A DNA stretch of 55,209 nucleotides from Kineosporia sp. R_H_3 (GCF_002198675.1 NZ_MWLL01000230.1:19651-74859); one strand, 5' to 3'. Shown: positions 23,487-34,642, counted from the stretch's first letter. The notes: generated by a model from the letters alone, not told the origin. Numbers and translations are program-made.

Positions 23487-25547
23487 GTGGCCGATCCCTC
23501 GACGTACCGCCCGAAGACGGGAGAGATCCCGGAGTCGCCGGGCGTCTACCGCTTCCGGGACTCGTCGGGCCGCGTCATCTACGTCGGCAAGGCGAAGAGC
23601 CTGCGGCAGCGGCTCAACTCCTACTTCGCCGACATCGCCTCGCTGCACCCGCGCACCCAGACGATGGTGACGACGGCGGCGGGCGTGGAGTGGACGACGG
23701 TCACCACCGAGGTCGAGGCGCTCCAGCTCGAGTACGCCTGGATCAAGGAGTTCGACCCGCGCTTCAACGTCAAGTACCGCGACGACAAGTCGTACCCGTA
23801 CCTCGCCGTGACGATGGGGGAGGCCTACCCGCGGGTGCAGGTCATGCGCGGCGCCAAGCGCAAGGGCACCCGCTACTTCGGGCCCTACGCGCACGCCTGG
23901 GCGATCCGCGAGACCGTCGACCTGCTGCTGCGGGTCTTCCCGGTGCGCACGTGCAGCGCCGGGGTCTTCCGCCGGGCAGGCCAGGTCGGCCGCCCCTGCC
24001 TGCTCGGGTACATCGACAAGTGCTCCGCGCCGTGCGTCGGCCGGGTCAGCGAGGAGGAGCACCGCGAGCTCGCCGAGGACTTCTGCGACTTCATGGCGGG
24101 CCAGACGCAGCGCTTCGTCCGCCGGATCGAGCAGCAGATGAAGGCCGCGGCGTCCGAGCTGGAGTACGAGCGCGCGGCCCGGCTGCGCGACGACCTCCAG
24201 GCCCTGCGGCGGGCCCTCGAGAAGAGCGCGGTCGTGCTGCCGGACGGCACGGACGCCGACGTCTTCGGGCTCTCCGAGGACGACCTCGAGGCCGCCGTGC
24301 AGGTGTTCCACGTCCGGGACGGCAGGGTCCGCGGCCAGCGCGGCTGGGTCGTCGAGAAGGTCGAGGACGTGACGACCGCCGACCTCGTCGAGCAGCTCCT
24401 GCTCCAGGTCTACGGCGACGTCGGCGGTGACGGCGTCCCGCGCGAGGTGCTCGTGCCCGTGGAGCCGCCGGACCGGGTCGAGATCGAGGAGCTGCTCTCC
24501 GAGCAGCGCGGCTCGCGGGTCGTCGTCCGGGTCCCGCAGCGCGGTGACAAGAAGTCCCTCGCCGAGACGGTCGGCCGCAACGCCGGCCAGGCCCTCACCC
24601 TGCACAAGACCCGGCGCGCGGGGGACCTCACGACCCGCTCGAAGGCGCTCGCCGAGATCCAGGACGCGCTCGGCCTCCCGGAGGCCCCGCTGCGCATCGA
24701 GTGCTACGACGTCTCGAACATCCAGGGCACCCACGTCGTCGCGTCGATGGTCGTGTTCGAGGACGGCCTGCCGCGCAAGGGCGAGTACCGCCGCTTCACC
24801 GTCCGCGGGGTCGACGGGCAGGACGACGTCGCGTCGATCCACGAGGTCATCACCCGCCGCTTCCGCCGCTACCTCGAGGACAAGGAGAACGCCGGCCTCG
24901 ACCTCGGCGACGGCGGCGCGGACGACGACCTGCCCGGCGGCGTACCCGGCGCGGAGGGCGGGATCCAGCTGCCGCAGCCGCGCGACGAAGTCGACGAGGG
25001 CGAGGAGCGCCGGCGCAGGGCGGCGTCCCCGATCGACCCCGACACCGGGCGCCCGCGGCGCTTCGCGTACTCCCCGAACCTCGTCGTCGTCGACGGCGGC
25101 CCGCCGCAGGTCGCCGCCGCGGCCCGGGCGATGGCCGAGCTCGGCATCGACGACGTCGCCCTGTGCGGCCTCGCGAAGCGGCTCGAGGAGGTCTGGGTCC
25201 CGGCGGACGAGGACCCGCTCGTCCTGCCGCGTACGAGCGAGGGCCTCTACCTGCTCCAGCGGGTCCGTGACGAGGCGCACCGGTTCGCGATCACGCACCA
25301 CCGGCAGAAGCGCAGCAAGGCGATGACGGTGAGCGTCCTCGACGAGGTGCCGGGCCTGGGGCCCGCGCGCAAGAAGGCGCTGCTGCGGGCGTTCGGCTCC
25401 GTGAAGCGGCTGCGCGCCGCGAGCGCCGAGGAGATCGCCTCGGTCCAGGGCATCGGTCCCTCGGTGGCCGCGGCGGTCGTCGCCGCCCTCGGCGAGCAGA
25501 CCGCGGAGCCGGCGGTCGACATGGCCACCGGTGAGATCATCGACTGA
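23487..25547 (+). CDS. uvrC: Excinuclease ABC subunit C
   Basis: 686 residues from the leaderless GTG 23487. All UvrC parts are in order. The N-terminal GIY-YIG nuclease is seen at [20 protein letters not shown]. The Cys motif runs CSAGVF...[13 protein letters not shown], and the UVR helix pair is [19 protein letters not shown]. The RNase H-like nuclease domain contains [20 protein letters not shown] and [10 protein letters not shown]. Tandem HhH at the end reads [18 protein letters not shown]. It makes both incisions in nucleotide excision repair. A charged insert at about residues 470-515 ([10 protein letters not shown] through EERRRRAA) separates parts of the RNase H domain, as in other actinobacteria. 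Confidence 0.97.
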   Translation: MADPSTYRPKTGEIPESPGVYRFRDSSGRVIYVGKAKSLRQRLNSYFADIASLHPRTQTMVTTAAGVEWTTVTTEVEALQLEYAWIKEFDPRFNVKYRDDKSYPYLAVTMGEAYPRVQVMRGAKRKGTRYFGPYAHAWAIRETVDLLLRVFPVRTCSAGVFRRAGQVGRPCLLGYIDKCSAPCVGRVSEEEHRELAEDFCDFMAGQTQRFVRRIEQQMKAAASELEYERAARLRDDLQALRRALEKSAVVLPDGTDADVFGLSEDDLEAAVQVFHVRDGRVRGQRGWVVEKVEDVTTADLVEQLLLQVYGDVGGDGVPREVLVPVEPPDRVEIEELLSEQRGSRVVVRVPQRGDKKSLAETVGRNAGQALTLHKTRRAGDLTTRSKALAEIQDALGLPEAPLRIECYDVSNIQGTHVVASMVVFEDGLPRKGEYRRFTVRGVDGQDDVASIHEVITRRFRRYLEDKENAGLDLGDGGADDDLPGGVPGAEGGIQLPQPRDEVDEGEERRRRAASPIDPDTGRPRRFAYSPNLVVVDGGPPQVAAAARAMAELGIDDVALCGLAKRLEEVWVPADEDPLVLPRTSEGLYLLQRVRDEAHRFAITHHRQKRSKAMTVSVLDEVPGLGPARKKALLRAFGSVKRLRAASAEEIASVQGIGPSVAAAVVAALGEQTAEPAVDMATGEIID

Positions 25548-25632
25548 CCTCGCGGGGGCGCGGGCAGGCGACGGAGACGACACAGGGGCCCGGGATGCAG
25601 GCAGCGGCCCGGGCGACCAGGAGGGGCACGAC

Positions 25633-26511
25633 GTGAGTGGGGCCGACGACGGACGAGAGCTGCTCGTCATCACAGGGATGTCCGGCGCGGGCCGGTCGAC
25701 GGCGGGGGCGGTGCTCGAGGACCTCGGCTGGTACGTCGTCGACAACCTGCCGCCGCAGATGCTCAGCACGCTCGTCGACCTGACGACGACACCGACGACG
25801 AACGACGTGCACCAGCTCGCGGTGACGATCGACGTCCGCGGGCGCTCGTTCTTCGCCGCGCTGCAGACCGCGCTCGCGGCGCTCGGCGACCGCGGGGTCA
25901 AGACCCGGCTGCTCTTCCTCGACGCCGCCGACGACTCGCTCGTGCGCCGGTTCGAGTCGGTGCGCCGGCCGCACCCGCTCCAGGGCGAGGGCCGGCTGCT
26001 CGACGGCATCACCAAGGAGCGCGAGATCCTCGGCGGGCTGCGCGGCACCGCGGACATCGTGCTCGACACCTCGCACCTCAACGTCCACCAGCTCTCCGCG
26101 AAGATCGCCGAGGCGTTCGGGGACGGCGCCGGGCCGGCGCTGCGGGTCACCGTGATGTCGTTCGGGTTCAAGTACGGCCTGCCGCTCGACGCCGACCACG
26201 TCGCCGACGTCCGCTTCCTGCCGAACCCCTTCTGGGTCCCGGAGCTGCGCGGGCACACCGGCCTCGACGCCCCGGTCAGCGAGTTCGTGCTCGCCCAGGA
26301 GGGCGCCGTGACGTGGCTCGACGCGTACGTGGCCGCGCTGCGGCCGGTGCTCGCCGGCTACACCCGGGAGAACAAGCGCTACGCGACCCTCGCCATCGGC
26401 TGCACGGGCGGCAAGCACCGCTCCGTCGCGATGAGCGAGCAGCTCGCCGAGCGGCTGCGCAGCGACGTGCTGTCGGCGACCACCGTCCACCGCGACCTCG
26501 GTCGCGAGTAG
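25633..26511 (+). CDS. rapZ: RNase adapter/nucleotide-binding protein RapZ
   Basis: 292 residues from GTG 25633, with AGGAGGGG seven bases upstream; the frame is open to 25531 but lacks a start signal there. The N-terminal P-loop reads GMSGAGRST, with Arg replacing the usual Lys, which is common in actinobacterial RapZ. The conserved C-terminal domain is plain: [30 protein letters not shown] and the end [19 protein letters not shown]. In E. coli RapZ presents GlmZ sRNA to RNase E; the actinobacterial role is not defined. It forms the conserved uvrC-rapZ-yvcK-whiA block. Confidence 0.95.
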   Translation: MSGADDGRELLVITGMSGAGRSTAGAVLEDLGWYVVDNLPPQMLSTLVDLTTTPTTNDVHQLAVTIDVRGRSFFAALQTALAALGDRGVKTRLLFLDAADDSLVRRFESVRRPHPLQGEGRLLDGITKEREILGGLRGTADIVLDTSHLNVHQLSAKIAEAFGDGAGPALRVTVMSFGFKYGLPLDADHVADVRFLPNPFWVPELRGHTGLDAPVSEFVLAQEGAVTWLDAYVAALRPVLAGYTRENKRYATLAIGCTGGKHRSVAMSEQLAERLRSDVLSATTVHRDLGRE

Positions 26512-26525
26512 GGAGCCCCGCGTCC

Positions 26526-27482
26526 ATGGCTGGACCTTCGGTCGTCGCCCTCGGCGGCGGGCACGGTCTCGCGGCCTCGCTGTCCGCCCTGCGGCACGTC
26601 ACCGACCGGCTCACCGGCGTCGTGACGGTCGCGGACGACGGCGGGTCGTCGGGCCGGCTGCGCCGCGAGCTCGGCGTCCTGCCGCCCGGCGACCTGCGGA
26701 TGGCGCTGTCGGCGCTCTGCGACGACGGCGAGTGGGGCCGGCTGTGGCGCGACGTCCTCCAGCACCGGTTCGCGAGCGCCGGGGCGCTGCACCAGCACGC
26801 GATGGGGAACCTGCTCATCGTCACGCTGTGGGAGCTCCTCGGGGACACCGTCGAGGGGCTGGACTGGGTCGGGCGGCTGCTCGGCGCCCGCGGCCGGGTG
26901 CTGCCGATGGCGGCCGTCCCGCTCGACATCGAGGCGACGGTGCGCGGCGCCGACCCGGCCGACCCGGACGGGGTCGTCACGGTCCGCGGGCAGGTCGCCG
27001 TCGCGACGACCCCCGGGGACGTCGTCGCGCTCCGGCTCGTGCCCGAGCAGCCGCCCGCGTGCCCGGAGGCGCTCGACGCGATCATGGAGGCGGACTGGGT
27101 CGTCCTCGGGCCCGGGTCGTGGTTCACCAGCGTCCTGCCCCACCTGCTCGTCCCGGAGCTGTCCGCGGCGCTGCACGAGACCCGCGCCCGGCGCTGCGTG
27201 ACCATGAACCTCGCGACCCAGGCGGGGGAGACCGAGGGGTTCTCCTCCGAGGCGCACCTGGAGGTCCTCGCGGCGCACGCCCCGGAGCTGCGGATCGACG
27301 CCGTCCTCGCCGATCCGTCGTCCGTCGAGGACCCGGGTACGCTCTCGGACGTCGCGGGCACGCTCGGAGCGCGGCTCCTCATGCGTCAGGTGTCCCTGGG
27401 GGACGGCACCCCGCGGCACGACCCCTTGCGTCTCGCGGCCGCCTACCGCGACGTGTTCGACGCCGTCCTCGGAGATGTGTGA
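26526..27482 (+). CDS. yvcK: Gluconeogenesis factor, CofD-like YvcK/YbhK family
   Basis: 318 residues from ATG 26526, 14 bases after rapZ, with GGGAG upstream. The N-terminal [16 protein letters not shown] loop and [16 protein letters not shown] are the diagnostic YvcK nucleotide-sugar binding motifs. [22 protein letters not shown] and the later [17 protein letters not shown] complete the CofD-like fold. YvcK proteins bind UDP-sugars and are needed for growth on gluconeogenic carbon and for cell-wall integrity; they are not the F420 enzyme CofD itself. Neighbours are canonical. Confidence 0.93.
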   Translation: MAGPSVVALGGGHGLAASLSALRHVTDRLTGVVTVADDGGSSGRLRRELGVLPPGDLRMALSALCDDGEWGRLWRDVLQHRFASAGALHQHAMGNLLIVTLWELLGDTVEGLDWVGRLLGARGRVLPMAAVPLDIEATVRGADPADPDGVVTVRGQVAVATTPGDVVALRLVPEQPPACPEALDAIMEADWVVLGPGSWFTSVLPHLLVPELSAALHETRARRCVTMNLATQAGETEGFSSEAHLEVLAAHAPELRIDAVLADPSSVEDPGTLSDVAGTLGARLLMRQVSLGDGTPRHDPLRLAAAYRDVFDAVLGDV

Positions 27483-27590
27483 AACCCCGCATGGTCGATC
27501 TTCGTCCCGTACGGTCAGTCCTCGTGACTGTCCGCAATCAGATGAACACAGAAATTCGACCTCCCGCACACGCGCGGAGGAACGCGATGG

Positions 27591-27596
27591 CAGGAT
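27591..27596 (+). promoter_or_regulatory. -10-like box CAGGAT before whiA
   Basis: CAGGAT ends seven bases before ATG 27604, the same spacing as other leaderless genes here, though the first base departs from TANNNT. The 120-bp gap after yvcK holds no Shine-Dalgarno next to this ATG. Confidence 0.35.
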
Positions 27597-27603
27597 GTGG
27601 CGC

Positions 27604-28584
27604 ATGGCTCTGACGGCGCTGGTGAAGGACGAGCTCAGCCGCCTCCAGGTGACGAAGCCCTGCTGCCGCAAGGCAGAGGTGTCCGCGACGCTGCGGTTCG
27701 CAGGCGGTCTGCACATCGTGAGCGGGCGGATCGTCGTGGAGGCGGAGCTCGACACGGGCAATGCGGCCCGACGGCTGAGGCGGGACATCGCCGAGGTCTT
27801 CGGGCACACGAGTGACGTCATCGTGCTGGCGCCGGGCGGGCTGCGACGCGGCAGCCGCTACGTGGTGCGGGTGGTGCGGGACGGCGAGAGCCTCGCGCGG
27901 CAGACCGGGCTGCTCGACGCCCGCGGCCGCCCGGTGCGCGGTCTGCCCCCGCAGGTCGTCTCGGGCGCGACGTGCGACGCCGAGGCCGCCTGGCGCGGCG
28001 CGTTCCTCGCGCACGGCTCGCTCACCGAGCCGGGCCGCTCGAGCGCCCTCGAGGTGACCTGCCCCGGCCCGGAGGCCGCCCTGGCCCTCGTCGGTGCCGC
28101 CCGCCGGCTGTCGATCCAGTCCAAGGCCCGCGAGGTCCGCGGCGTCGACCGGGTCGTCATCCGGGACGGCGACACGATCGGCGCGATGCTGACCCGGCTC
28201 GGCGCGCACGACGCCGTCCTCGCGTGGGAGGAGCGGCGGATGCGCCGCGAGGTCCGCGCCACGGCGAACCGGCTCGCGAACTTCGACGACGCGAACCTGC
28301 GCCGCTCGGCGCGCGCCGCCGTCGCGGCCGGGGCCCGGGTCGAGCGCGCGATGGAGATCCTCGGCGAGGACATCCCGGACCACCTCAAGGCGGCCGGCAC
28401 GCTGCGCCTGGAGCACAAGCAGGCCAGCCTCGAGGAGCTCGGGCAGCTCGCGGACCCGCCGATGACCAAGGACGCCGTCGCGGGCCGGATCCGCCGGCTC
28501 CTCGCGATGGCGGACAAGCGCGCCCACGACCTCGGCGTCCCCGGCACGGAGGCCAACCTCACGCCGGACATGCTGGACGCCTGA
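27604..28584 (+). CDS. whiA: Sporulation/cell-division regulator WhiA
   Basis: 326 residues from ATG 27604 (an in-frame ATG 27595 adds three residues). The family opening [21 protein letters not shown] and the LAGLIDADG-homing-endonuclease-like core are followed by a C-terminal HTH ([20 protein letters not shown]) and the typical end [13 protein letters not shown]. In Streptomyces WhiA works with WhiB at GACAC sites to switch on division genes; outside sporulators it has a division or chromosome role. Its position after yvcK and before gap is the standard actinobacterial order. Confidence 0.95.
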   Translation: MALTALVKDELSRLQVTKPCCRKAEVSATLRFAGGLHIVSGRIVVEAELDTGNAARRLRRDIAEVFGHTSDVIVLAPGGLRRGSRYVVRVVRDGESLARQTGLLDARGRPVRGLPPQVVSGATCDAEAAWRGAFLAHGSLTEPGRSSALEVTCPGPEAALALVGAARRLSIQSKAREVRGVDRVVIRDGDTIGAMLTRLGAHDAVLAWEERRMRREVRATANRLANFDDANLRRSARAAVAAGARVERAMEILGEDIPDHLKAAGTLRLEHKQASLEELGQLADPPMTKDAVAGRIRRLLAMADKRAHDLGVPGTEANLTPDMLDA

Positions 28585-28591
28585 GCCGCCG

Positions 28592-28623
28592 GCCCGGCCC
28601 CACCACATCGGGGGGCGCCGGGC
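28592..28623 (+). terminator. Terminator after whiA
   Basis: GCCCGGC (28592-28598) pairs with GCCGGGC (28617-28623), extended inside by a CCC/GGG match, eight bases after the whiA stop. No T run follows. Confidence 0.55.
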
Positions 28624-28660
28624 AGGGACCATCGGGCCGCGCCGTGACACGAGCGTGCGG

Positions 28661-29782
<1,122 letters not shown>

Positions 29783-29833
29783 CGGTGGCCTGACTCCGTC
29801 AGACCCCTGTCGCGAGAACACATCGCTGCCGCC

Positions 29834-29890
29834 CGCCCGGCCGCTGCCGTCCGGTGAGAGACCACCCTTACCGGACGGTGCGGCCGGGCG
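29834..29890 (+). promoter_or_regulatory. 57-nt hairpin between gap and pgk
   Basis: Two stacked perfect stems: 10 bp (29834-29843 with 29881-29890, arm CGCCCGGCCG) and 9 bp (29847-29855 with 29870-29878, arm CCGTCCGGT). Only a 3/2-base internal loop separates them, and the apical loop has 14 bases. With no T run and pgk starting 31 bases later, it could be a partial terminator, a processing site or an mRNA stabiliser that sets gap above pgk. Confidence 0.65.
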
Positions 29891-29921
29891 CGCGGCATGC
29901 CCAGACCGCGGGAGCGCGTGC

Positions 29922-31112
29922 ATGAAGACCATCGACGACCTGGGCGACCTGCGCGGCAAGCGCGTCCTCGTCCGGTCCGACCTCAACGTCCCGCTCGACG
30001 GGACGACGATCACGGACGACGGCCGCATCCGCGCGTCCGTCCCCACGATCAAGAAGCTCTCCGACGCCGGCGCCAAGGTCGTCGTCGTCGCGCACCTCGG
30101 CCGCCCCAAGGGCGCGCCGGAGGACAAGTACTCGCTGCGGCCGGTCGTCGCGCGGATGTCGGAGCTGCTCGGCAAGGACGTCGCGTTCGCGACCGACACG
30201 GTCGGCGACTCGGCGAAGGCCGTCGTCGCCGGGCTCGCCGACGGCGACGTCGCGATCCTCGAGAACATCCGCTTCAACGCGGGCGAGACGAGCAAGGACG
30301 AGGCCGAGCGCGGCGCGTTCGCCGACGAGCTCGCGGCCCTCGCGGACGTGTTCGTCAGCGACGGGTTCGGCGTCGTCCACCGCAAGCAGGCCAGCGTCTA
30401 CGACGTCGCGAAGCGGCTGCCGCACGCGATGGGCGGGCTCGTGCTCGCCGAGGTCGAGGTGCTCAAGCGCCTCACCGTCGACCCGGCGCGGCCGTACGCC
30501 GTCGTCCTCGGCGGCTCGAAGGTCTCCGACAAGCTCGGCGTCATCGACAACCTCATCGGCAAGGCCGACCGGCTGCTCATCGGCGGGGCCATGGTCTTCA
30601 CGTTCCTCGCCGCCCAGGGCAACCCGATCGGCACCAGCCGGGTCGAGGCCGACCAGATCGACACCGTCAAGGGCTACCTCGCGGCGGCCGCCGAGCGCGG
30701 CGTCGAGGTCGTCCTGCCGGTCGACATCGTCGTGGCGGCGGAGTTCTCCGCCGACGCGGCCCCCGAGGTCGTCGCGGCCGACGCGATCCCGGACGGCACG
30801 ATGGGCCTCGACATCGGCCCGGAGAGCGGTGCGCTCTTCGCCGCGAAGCTCGCCGACGCGAAGACCGTGTTCTGGAACGGCCCGATGGGCGTCTTCGAGT
30901 GGGAGGCGTACAGCGCCGGCACCCGTGCCGTCGCCCAGGCCCTCACCGAGGTCGACGGGCTCACCGTCGTCGGCGGCGGCGACTCCGCCGCGGCCGTCCG
31001 GACGCTGGGCTTCGAGGAGAAGGCGTTCGGGCACATCTCGACCGGCGGCGGCGCGTCGCTGGAGTACCTGGAGGGCAAGACCCTCCCCGGCATCGACGTC
31101 CTGGAGGACTGA
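29922..31112 (+). CDS. pgk: Phosphoglycerate kinase
   Basis: 396 residues from ATG 29922, GGGAG upstream. Standard [16 protein letters not shown] near the N-terminus, the [14 protein letters not shown] loop, FNAGETSKD, the nucleotide-domain [12 protein letters not shown], and [11 protein letters not shown] with [11 protein letters not shown] in the C-domain. It transfers the acyl phosphate of 1,3-bisphosphoglycerate to ADP. tpiA follows three bases after the stop. Confidence 0.98.
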   Translation: MKTIDDLGDLRGKRVLVRSDLNVPLDGTTITDDGRIRASVPTIKKLSDAGAKVVVVAHLGRPKGAPEDKYSLRPVVARMSELLGKDVAFATDTVGDSAKAVVAGLADGDVAILENIRFNAGETSKDEAERGAFADELAALADVFVSDGFGVVHRKQASVYDVAKRLPHAMGGLVLAEVEVLKRLTVDPARPYAVVLGGSKVSDKLGVIDNLIGKADRLLIGGAMVFTFLAAQGNPIGTSRVEADQIDTVKGYLAAAAERGVEVVLPVDIVVAAEFSADAAPEVVAADAIPDGTMGLDIGPESGALFAAKLADAKTVFWNGPMGVFEWEAYSAGTRAVAQALTEVDGLTVVGGGDSAAAVRTLGFEEKAFGHISTGGGASLEYLEGKTLPGIDVLED

Positions 31113-31115
31113 GCC

Positions 31116-31910
31116 GTGGCCACGAGCCGCACCCCGCTGATGGCGGGCAACTGGAAGATGAACCTCGACCACCAGCAGGCCACGCACCTGGTGCAGAAGC
31201 TCGCCTGGTCGCTCGACGACGCCAAGCACGACTACGGCCAGGTCGAGGTCGCGGTCATCCCGCCGTACACCGACATCCGCTCGGTGCAGACCCTCGTCGA
31301 CGGCGACAAGCTCGGCCTCAAGTACGGCGCGCAGGACCTCTCCGCGCACGACTCGGGCGCGTACACGGGCGAGATCTCCGGCGCGTTCCTCGCCAAGCTC
31401 GGCTGCTCGTACGTCGTCGTCGGGCACAGCGAGCGCCGGCAGTACCACGCCGAGACCGACGAGGTCGTCAACGCCAAGGTCAAGGCGGCGTACCGGCACG
31501 GCCTCACGCCGATCTTCTGCGTCGGCGAGGGCCTGGACGTCCGCAAGGAGGGCCGGCACGTCGAGCACACGCTCGCGCAGGTCGAGGGCGGCCTGGCGGG
31601 CGTCAGCGCCGAGCAGGCGGCCTCGGTCGTCGTCGCCTACGAGCCCGTGTGGGCGATCGGCACAGGCGAGGTGGCCACCCCGAAGGACGCGCAGGAGGTC
31701 TGCGGGGCGATCCGGGCCAAGCTGGCCGAGCTGTACTCGGCGGACCTCGCGGCCGGCGTCCGGGTGCTTTACGGCGGCTCGGTCAAGGCGAACAACGTCG
31801 CGGCGATCATGGCCGAGGCGGACGTCGACGGTGCCCTCGTCGGCGGTGCGGCGATCGACCCGGCGGAGTTCGCGTCCATCGCGCGCTACCGCAGCCACGT
31901 GACGGCCTGA
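31116..31910 (+). CDS. tpiA: Triosephosphate isomerase
   Basis: 264 residues from GTG 31116. The active-site elements are all seen: AGNWKMN with the Lys, VVGHSERRQ with the catalytic His, [11 protein letters not shown] with the catalytic Glu, and [10 protein letters not shown] for phosphate binding. It interconverts dihydroxyacetone phosphate and glyceraldehyde-3-phosphate in the cytosol. Last gene of the glycolytic group before a very strong terminator. Confidence 0.98.
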   Translation: MATSRTPLMAGNWKMNLDHQQATHLVQKLAWSLDDAKHDYGQVEVAVIPPYTDIRSVQTLVDGDKLGLKYGAQDLSAHDSGAYTGEISGAFLAKLGCSYVVVGHSERRQYHAETDEVVNAKVKAAYRHGLTPIFCVGEGLDVRKEGRHVEHTLAQVEGGLAGVSAEQAASVVVAYEPVWAIGTGEVATPKDAQEVCGAIRAKLAELYSADLAAGVRVLYGGSVKANNVAAIMAEADVDGALVGGAAIDPAEFASIARYRSHVTA

Positions 31911-31939
31911 TCAGGCCGTCCGCGCACGACGCGGGGCTG

Positions 31940-31979
31940 GCGATCCGCGGGGCGTGTCACGGCACGCCCCGCGGATCGC
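31940..31979 (+). terminator. Strong terminator after tpiA
   Basis: A 17-bp perfect stem (31940-31956 with 31963-31979; arm starts GCGATCCGCGG) with a 6-base loop. The secG -10 box follows two bases later. Confidence 0.85.
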
Positions 31980-31980
31980 T

Positions 31981-31986
31981 TACCCT
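31981..31986 (+). promoter_or_regulatory. -10 box TACCCT of secG
   Basis: TACCCT directly follows the tpiA terminator, whose 3' arm covers the expected -35 area. Transcription from about 31993 gives a 63-base leader before GTG 32056. Confidence 0.5.
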
Positions 31987-32055
31987 GAGTGCACCGAGGC
32001 GACGGCGTCATCGCCGCGTCGGACACGCCCTCCCGCACGAGAGACGAGATCACCC

Positions 32056-32298
32056 GTGACAGCGGTCCGCATCACCCTCCAGGTGCTGCTGGTCATCACC
32101 AGCGCGTTCCTGATCCTGCTCATCCTGCTCCACAAGGGGCGGGGCGGCGGTCTGTCGGACATGTTCGGCGGCGGGGTCTCCAGCAACCTCGGCAGCTCCG
32201 GCGTGGCGGAGCGCAACCTCAACCGCTTCACGATCGCGGTGTCGCTCGTCTGGTCGACGGTCGTGATCCTGCTCGGGGTCCTCGAGCGCTTCAACTGA
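32056..32298 (+). CDS. secG: Preprotein translocase subunit SecG
   Basis: 80 residues from GTG 32056, preceded by GAGACGAGA; the open frame from 31954 runs through the terminator and is not used. Two membrane helices (LQVLLVITSAFLILLILLHK and TIAVSLVWSTVVILLGVL) flank the conserved cytoplasmic loop GRGGGLSDMFGG and RNLNRFT. SecG assists SecYE during protein export. The gene sits between tpiA and rbpA, as usual in this group. Confidence 0.95.
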   Translation: MTAVRITLQVLLVITSAFLILLILLHKGRGGGLSDMFGGGVSSNLGSSGVAERNLNRFTIAVSLVWSTVVILLGVLERFN

Positions 32299-32340
32299 AC
32301 CGGCGCCGGAGGCTCCCCGGGTACCGGGTGGTAACCCGGC

Positions 32341-32363
32341 GGAACGTGCCCCCAGCGGGGCGT
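32341..32363 (+). promoter_or_regulatory. ECF/SigR-type promoter candidate for rbpA
   Basis: GGAAC (32341-32345) and CGT (32361-32363) are 15 bases apart, close to the GGAAY-N15/16-CGTT pattern of SigR/SigE-type ECF factors. rbpA is a known SigR target in Streptomyces. One base of the -10 motif departs. Confidence 0.4.
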
Positions 32364-32468
32364 GGATGACGTAGAAACGTAGACAAGAGCACAGCACGTG
32401 GCCAGGCCGGAGTTCCGGGAGCGGCCGACGGCACGTGTCCGGTACGTCGAACAGCAGGAGGACAAGCG

Positions 32469-32819
32469 GTGGCCAGTGGCAACGCGATCCGCGGGAGCCG
32501 GGTCGGCGCGGGCCCGATGGGCGAGGCCGAGCGAGGGGATACCGCCCCGCGGTTCCGGATCTCGTACTGGTGCGCCAACGGGCACGAGACGATGCCCAGC
32601 TTCTCCGAGGAGGCCGGCGTCCAGCCGCCCGAGATCTGGGACTGCCCGCGCTGCGGCTTCCCTGCCGGCCAGGACCAGGTGAACCCGCCCTCGCCGCCCC
32701 GCAACGAGCCGTACAAGACGCACCTCGCGTACGTGAAGGAGCGTCGCTCGGACGCCGACGGCGCGGCGATCCTCGAGGAGGCGCTCGAGTCCCTGCGCCG
32801 CCGCCGGCTCATCGTCTGA
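32469..32819 (+). CDS. rbpA: RNA polymerase-binding protein RbpA
   Basis: 116 residues from GTG 32469, with AGGAGGAC upstream. It has the basic N-terminal tail (GNAIRGSRVGAGPMGEAERG), the Cys/His core (RISYWCANGHE ... WDCPRCG) and the C-terminal helix region ending in RRRRLIV that contacts sigma region 2. RbpA stabilises the promoter open complex with the main sigma factors in actinobacteria. Followed by a perfect terminator. Confidence 0.95.
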   Translation: MASGNAIRGSRVGAGPMGEAERGDTAPRFRISYWCANGHETMPSFSEEAGVQPPEIWDCPRCGFPAGQDQVNPPSPPRNEPYKTHLAYVKERRSDADGAAILEEALESLRRRRLIV

Positions 32820-32854
32820 GCAGGGCGCCACGCCGCAGCGCGCAGAGCATCGCG

Positions 32855-32889
32855 AAGGCCCCGCCGACACACCGTGTCGGCGGGGCCTT
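32855..32889 (+). terminator. Terminator after rbpA
   Basis: A 16-bp perfect stem (32855-32870 with 32874-32889; arm AAGGCCCCGCCGACAC) and a 3-base loop, followed by CCGCATCCCGG. It also faces the convergent operon ending at 32926. Confidence 0.9.
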
Positions 32890-32925
32890 CCGCATCCCGG
32901 TCGGCGCACGGAGCTCAGACGGACC

Positions 32926-33642
32926 TCAGACGGACTCGTCGGTGCGCCACAGGACGACGGCGAGCGCGAGCAGCCACAGGCACCAGCCGACGTAGCCGGC
33001 GAAGTTCGTCAGGCTCGCCAGGTGGACGCCGAGCGGCACGAGCACACCGGTCGCGATGAGCCCGGCGCAGACGAGCCCGAGCCCGGCCATCCACCGCGGG
33101 GCGAGCGCGCGGACGACGGTCGCGGACGCCAGCGCGGTGAACGCCGCTGTGAGCGCGTACCCCACGGTCTCGCCGACGACCGTGCCGAGCCACAGGTGGA
33201 GCTGCTCGAACCGGGCGTGGGCGACCGCCGTCCGGGCGGGGTCGAGGGCGTCGGCGCTGACGCCGGGGACGAGGAGCACCCACCGGGAGAGCCCGACGAC
33301 CTGGACGGCGGCCGCCGCGGACGCGAGCCCGGCGAGCCAGCGGCCGGTACGGCCTCCGGTCGTCCTGCCGAGCAGGATCCCGGTCGGGGCAAGAAGCGCG
33401 GCGCCGACGGCGAGGGCACCGAACCAGGCCATGACGGCGCCCTGCTGGGCCCGGAAGGCGTCGAGGATCTCGGCGGTGGGGGACTGGAGGACCTGCGGGT
33501 ACTCGAAGACGGAGCCGAGTGCGGTGAAGCCGGCGACGGCCAGGAGCGCCGCGGCGGACATGGTCGCGGCGGCGAGGCGCAGGCGCGCGCGGTCGGTGGC
33601 GAGGACGGTGGTCGCGGCGGAGGATCGGGCGACGGTGGACAT
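32926..33642 (-). CDS. DUF4386-like integral membrane protein
   Basis: 238 residues from ATG 33642, with GAGAGG upstream on this strand; the longer frame is Pro/Arg leader only. It has six or seven membrane helices with the pattern of DUF4386 proteins: a first helix AAALLAVAGFTALGSVFEYP, then AFRAQQGAVMAWFGALAVGA, RWVLLVPGV and a C-terminal NFAGYVGWCLWLLALAVVLW. Function of the family is unknown. Last gene of a four-gene operon divergent from a SARP regulator, so it may be under that regulator's control. Confidence 0.65.
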   Translation of the reverse strand: MSTVARSSAATTVLATDRARLRLAAATMSAAALLAVAGFTALGSVFEYPQVLQSPTAEILDAFRAQQGAVMAWFGALAVGAALLAPTGILLGRTTGGRTGRWLAGLASAAAAVQVVGLSRWVLLVPGVSADALDPARTAVAHARFEQLHLWLGTVVGETVGYALTAAFTALASATVVRALAPRWMAGLGLVCAGLIATGVLVPLGVHLASLTNFAGYVGWCLWLLALAVVLWRTDESV

Positions 33643-33688
33643 GGCTGCCTCTCGTGGGGGGGTCGGTGGTGCTCGTGGGGGAGGTCGG

Positions 33689-34642
33689 TCAGGAGCGGAC
33701 GGCGGCGGCGGACGTCGCACCGTCGCGGTACCAGGCGGTCGTCGTGGCGAGCGCCTCGTCGAGGTCGGTCGCCGATTGGCCGAAGGCCGCGCGGAAGCGG
33801 CTGTCGTCGACGACCCACCGGTCGGTGAACTGGTAGAGCGTGTGCCGGTACTCGCCGAGCCCGGGCCTCACGAGGCCGAGCAGCCGCAGCGTCGTGCTGC
33901 CCGCGGCGAACAGGCGCGGACGCCGTCCGGCCAGGGCGTAGACCTGCGCGACGATCTCGCGGGTCGTCCGCGCCGGGGCGACGGGCAGGTGCCAGACGCT
34001 GCCCGGGGCCTGCGGGTGCAGCGCCAGGGTGACGAGCCCGGCGGCGACGTCCGGGGTGTACGAGTAGCTGTGCGGCGTGTCCGGGTCGCCCATGACCTGG
34101 GCGGTGCGGCCGGCGACCGCGGTGCCGAAGACGGTCTCGCCGAGCGCGGAGCGGGTGGCCCCCGGCCCGAAGTAGTCCGAGGCGCGGCCGATCGCGACCT
34201 CCGCCTGCCCGTCGGCGTGCGCCCGGAGCAGCTCCTCCGTCATCGCGGCGCGGGTCGCGGCCTTGGCCGACGAGGGGTTCGCCGGCAGCGTCTCGACGAG
34301 GTCGCGGCCACCGGTCGGGCCGTAGGCGTAGAGGTTCTCGAGGACGACGAGGCGGGCCCCGGTGGCCCGGGCGGCGGCGAGCACGCCGCGCTGGAGCGGG
34401 GGGAACTCCTGCGCCCAGGTCGCGTAGCCGCCGGCGTTGAGGCAGAAGTGGACGACGTCGGCGCCGCGGCTCACCCGGGTCGTGAAGTCCGGGTCGGTGG
34501 CGTCGCCGCCGACGACCTCGGCACCGGGGACCGTGCCGCGGCCGTCGCGGTTGACGGCGCGGACGTCGATGCCGCGACGGACGAGGGTCCCGGCGACGAG
34601 CCGGCCGATCTGGCCGGTGCCGAAGACGACGTGACGGGTCAT
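33689..34642 (-). CDS. NAD(P)-dependent epimerase/dehydratase-like SDR
   Basis: 317 residues. An extended short-chain dehydrogenase fold with a modified nucleotide loop (VVFGTGQIGRLVAGTL), VGGDATDP for the adenine side, and VLENLYAYGP where the YxxxK active site usually follows a strand. The classical Tyr-x3-Lys is not clear, so it may be a binding or reductase-like member (NmrA/atypical SDR). IGRASDYFGPG and YSYTPDVAAG are typical of bacterial nucleoside-diphosphate-sugar epimerase-type proteins. The substrate is unknown. It lies 49 bases downstream of the previous gene in the same operon. Confidence 0.75.
   Translation of the reverse strand: MTRHVVFGTGQIGRLVAGTLVRRGIDVRAVNRDGRGTVPGAEVVGGDATDPDFTTRVSRGADVVHFCLNAGGYATWAQEFPPLQRGVLAAARATGARLVVLENLYAYGPTGGRDLVETLPANPSSAKAATRAAMTEELLRAHADGQAEVAIGRASDYFGPGATRSALGETVFGTAVAGRTAQVMGDPDTPHSYSYTPDVAAGLVTLALHPQAPGSVWHLPVAPARTTREIVAQVYALAGRRPRLFAAGSTTLRLLGLVRPGLGEYRHTLYQFTDRWVVDDSRFRAAFGQSATDLDEALATTTAWYRDGATSAAAVRS

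Noticed and set aside
21981-26258. 1,425-codon minus-strand ORF over the M20 gene, uvrC and rapZ
   Set aside because: A pure high-GC antisense artefact covering three solid genes.
26526-27482. F420 biosynthesis enzyme CofD
   Set aside because: The gene has YvcK-type motifs and sits in the rapZ-whiA block, without other F420 genes.
29897-32059. Plus-strand 720-codon frame over pgk and tpiA
   Set aside because: Out-of-frame with both conserved enzymes; Arg/Gly-rich.
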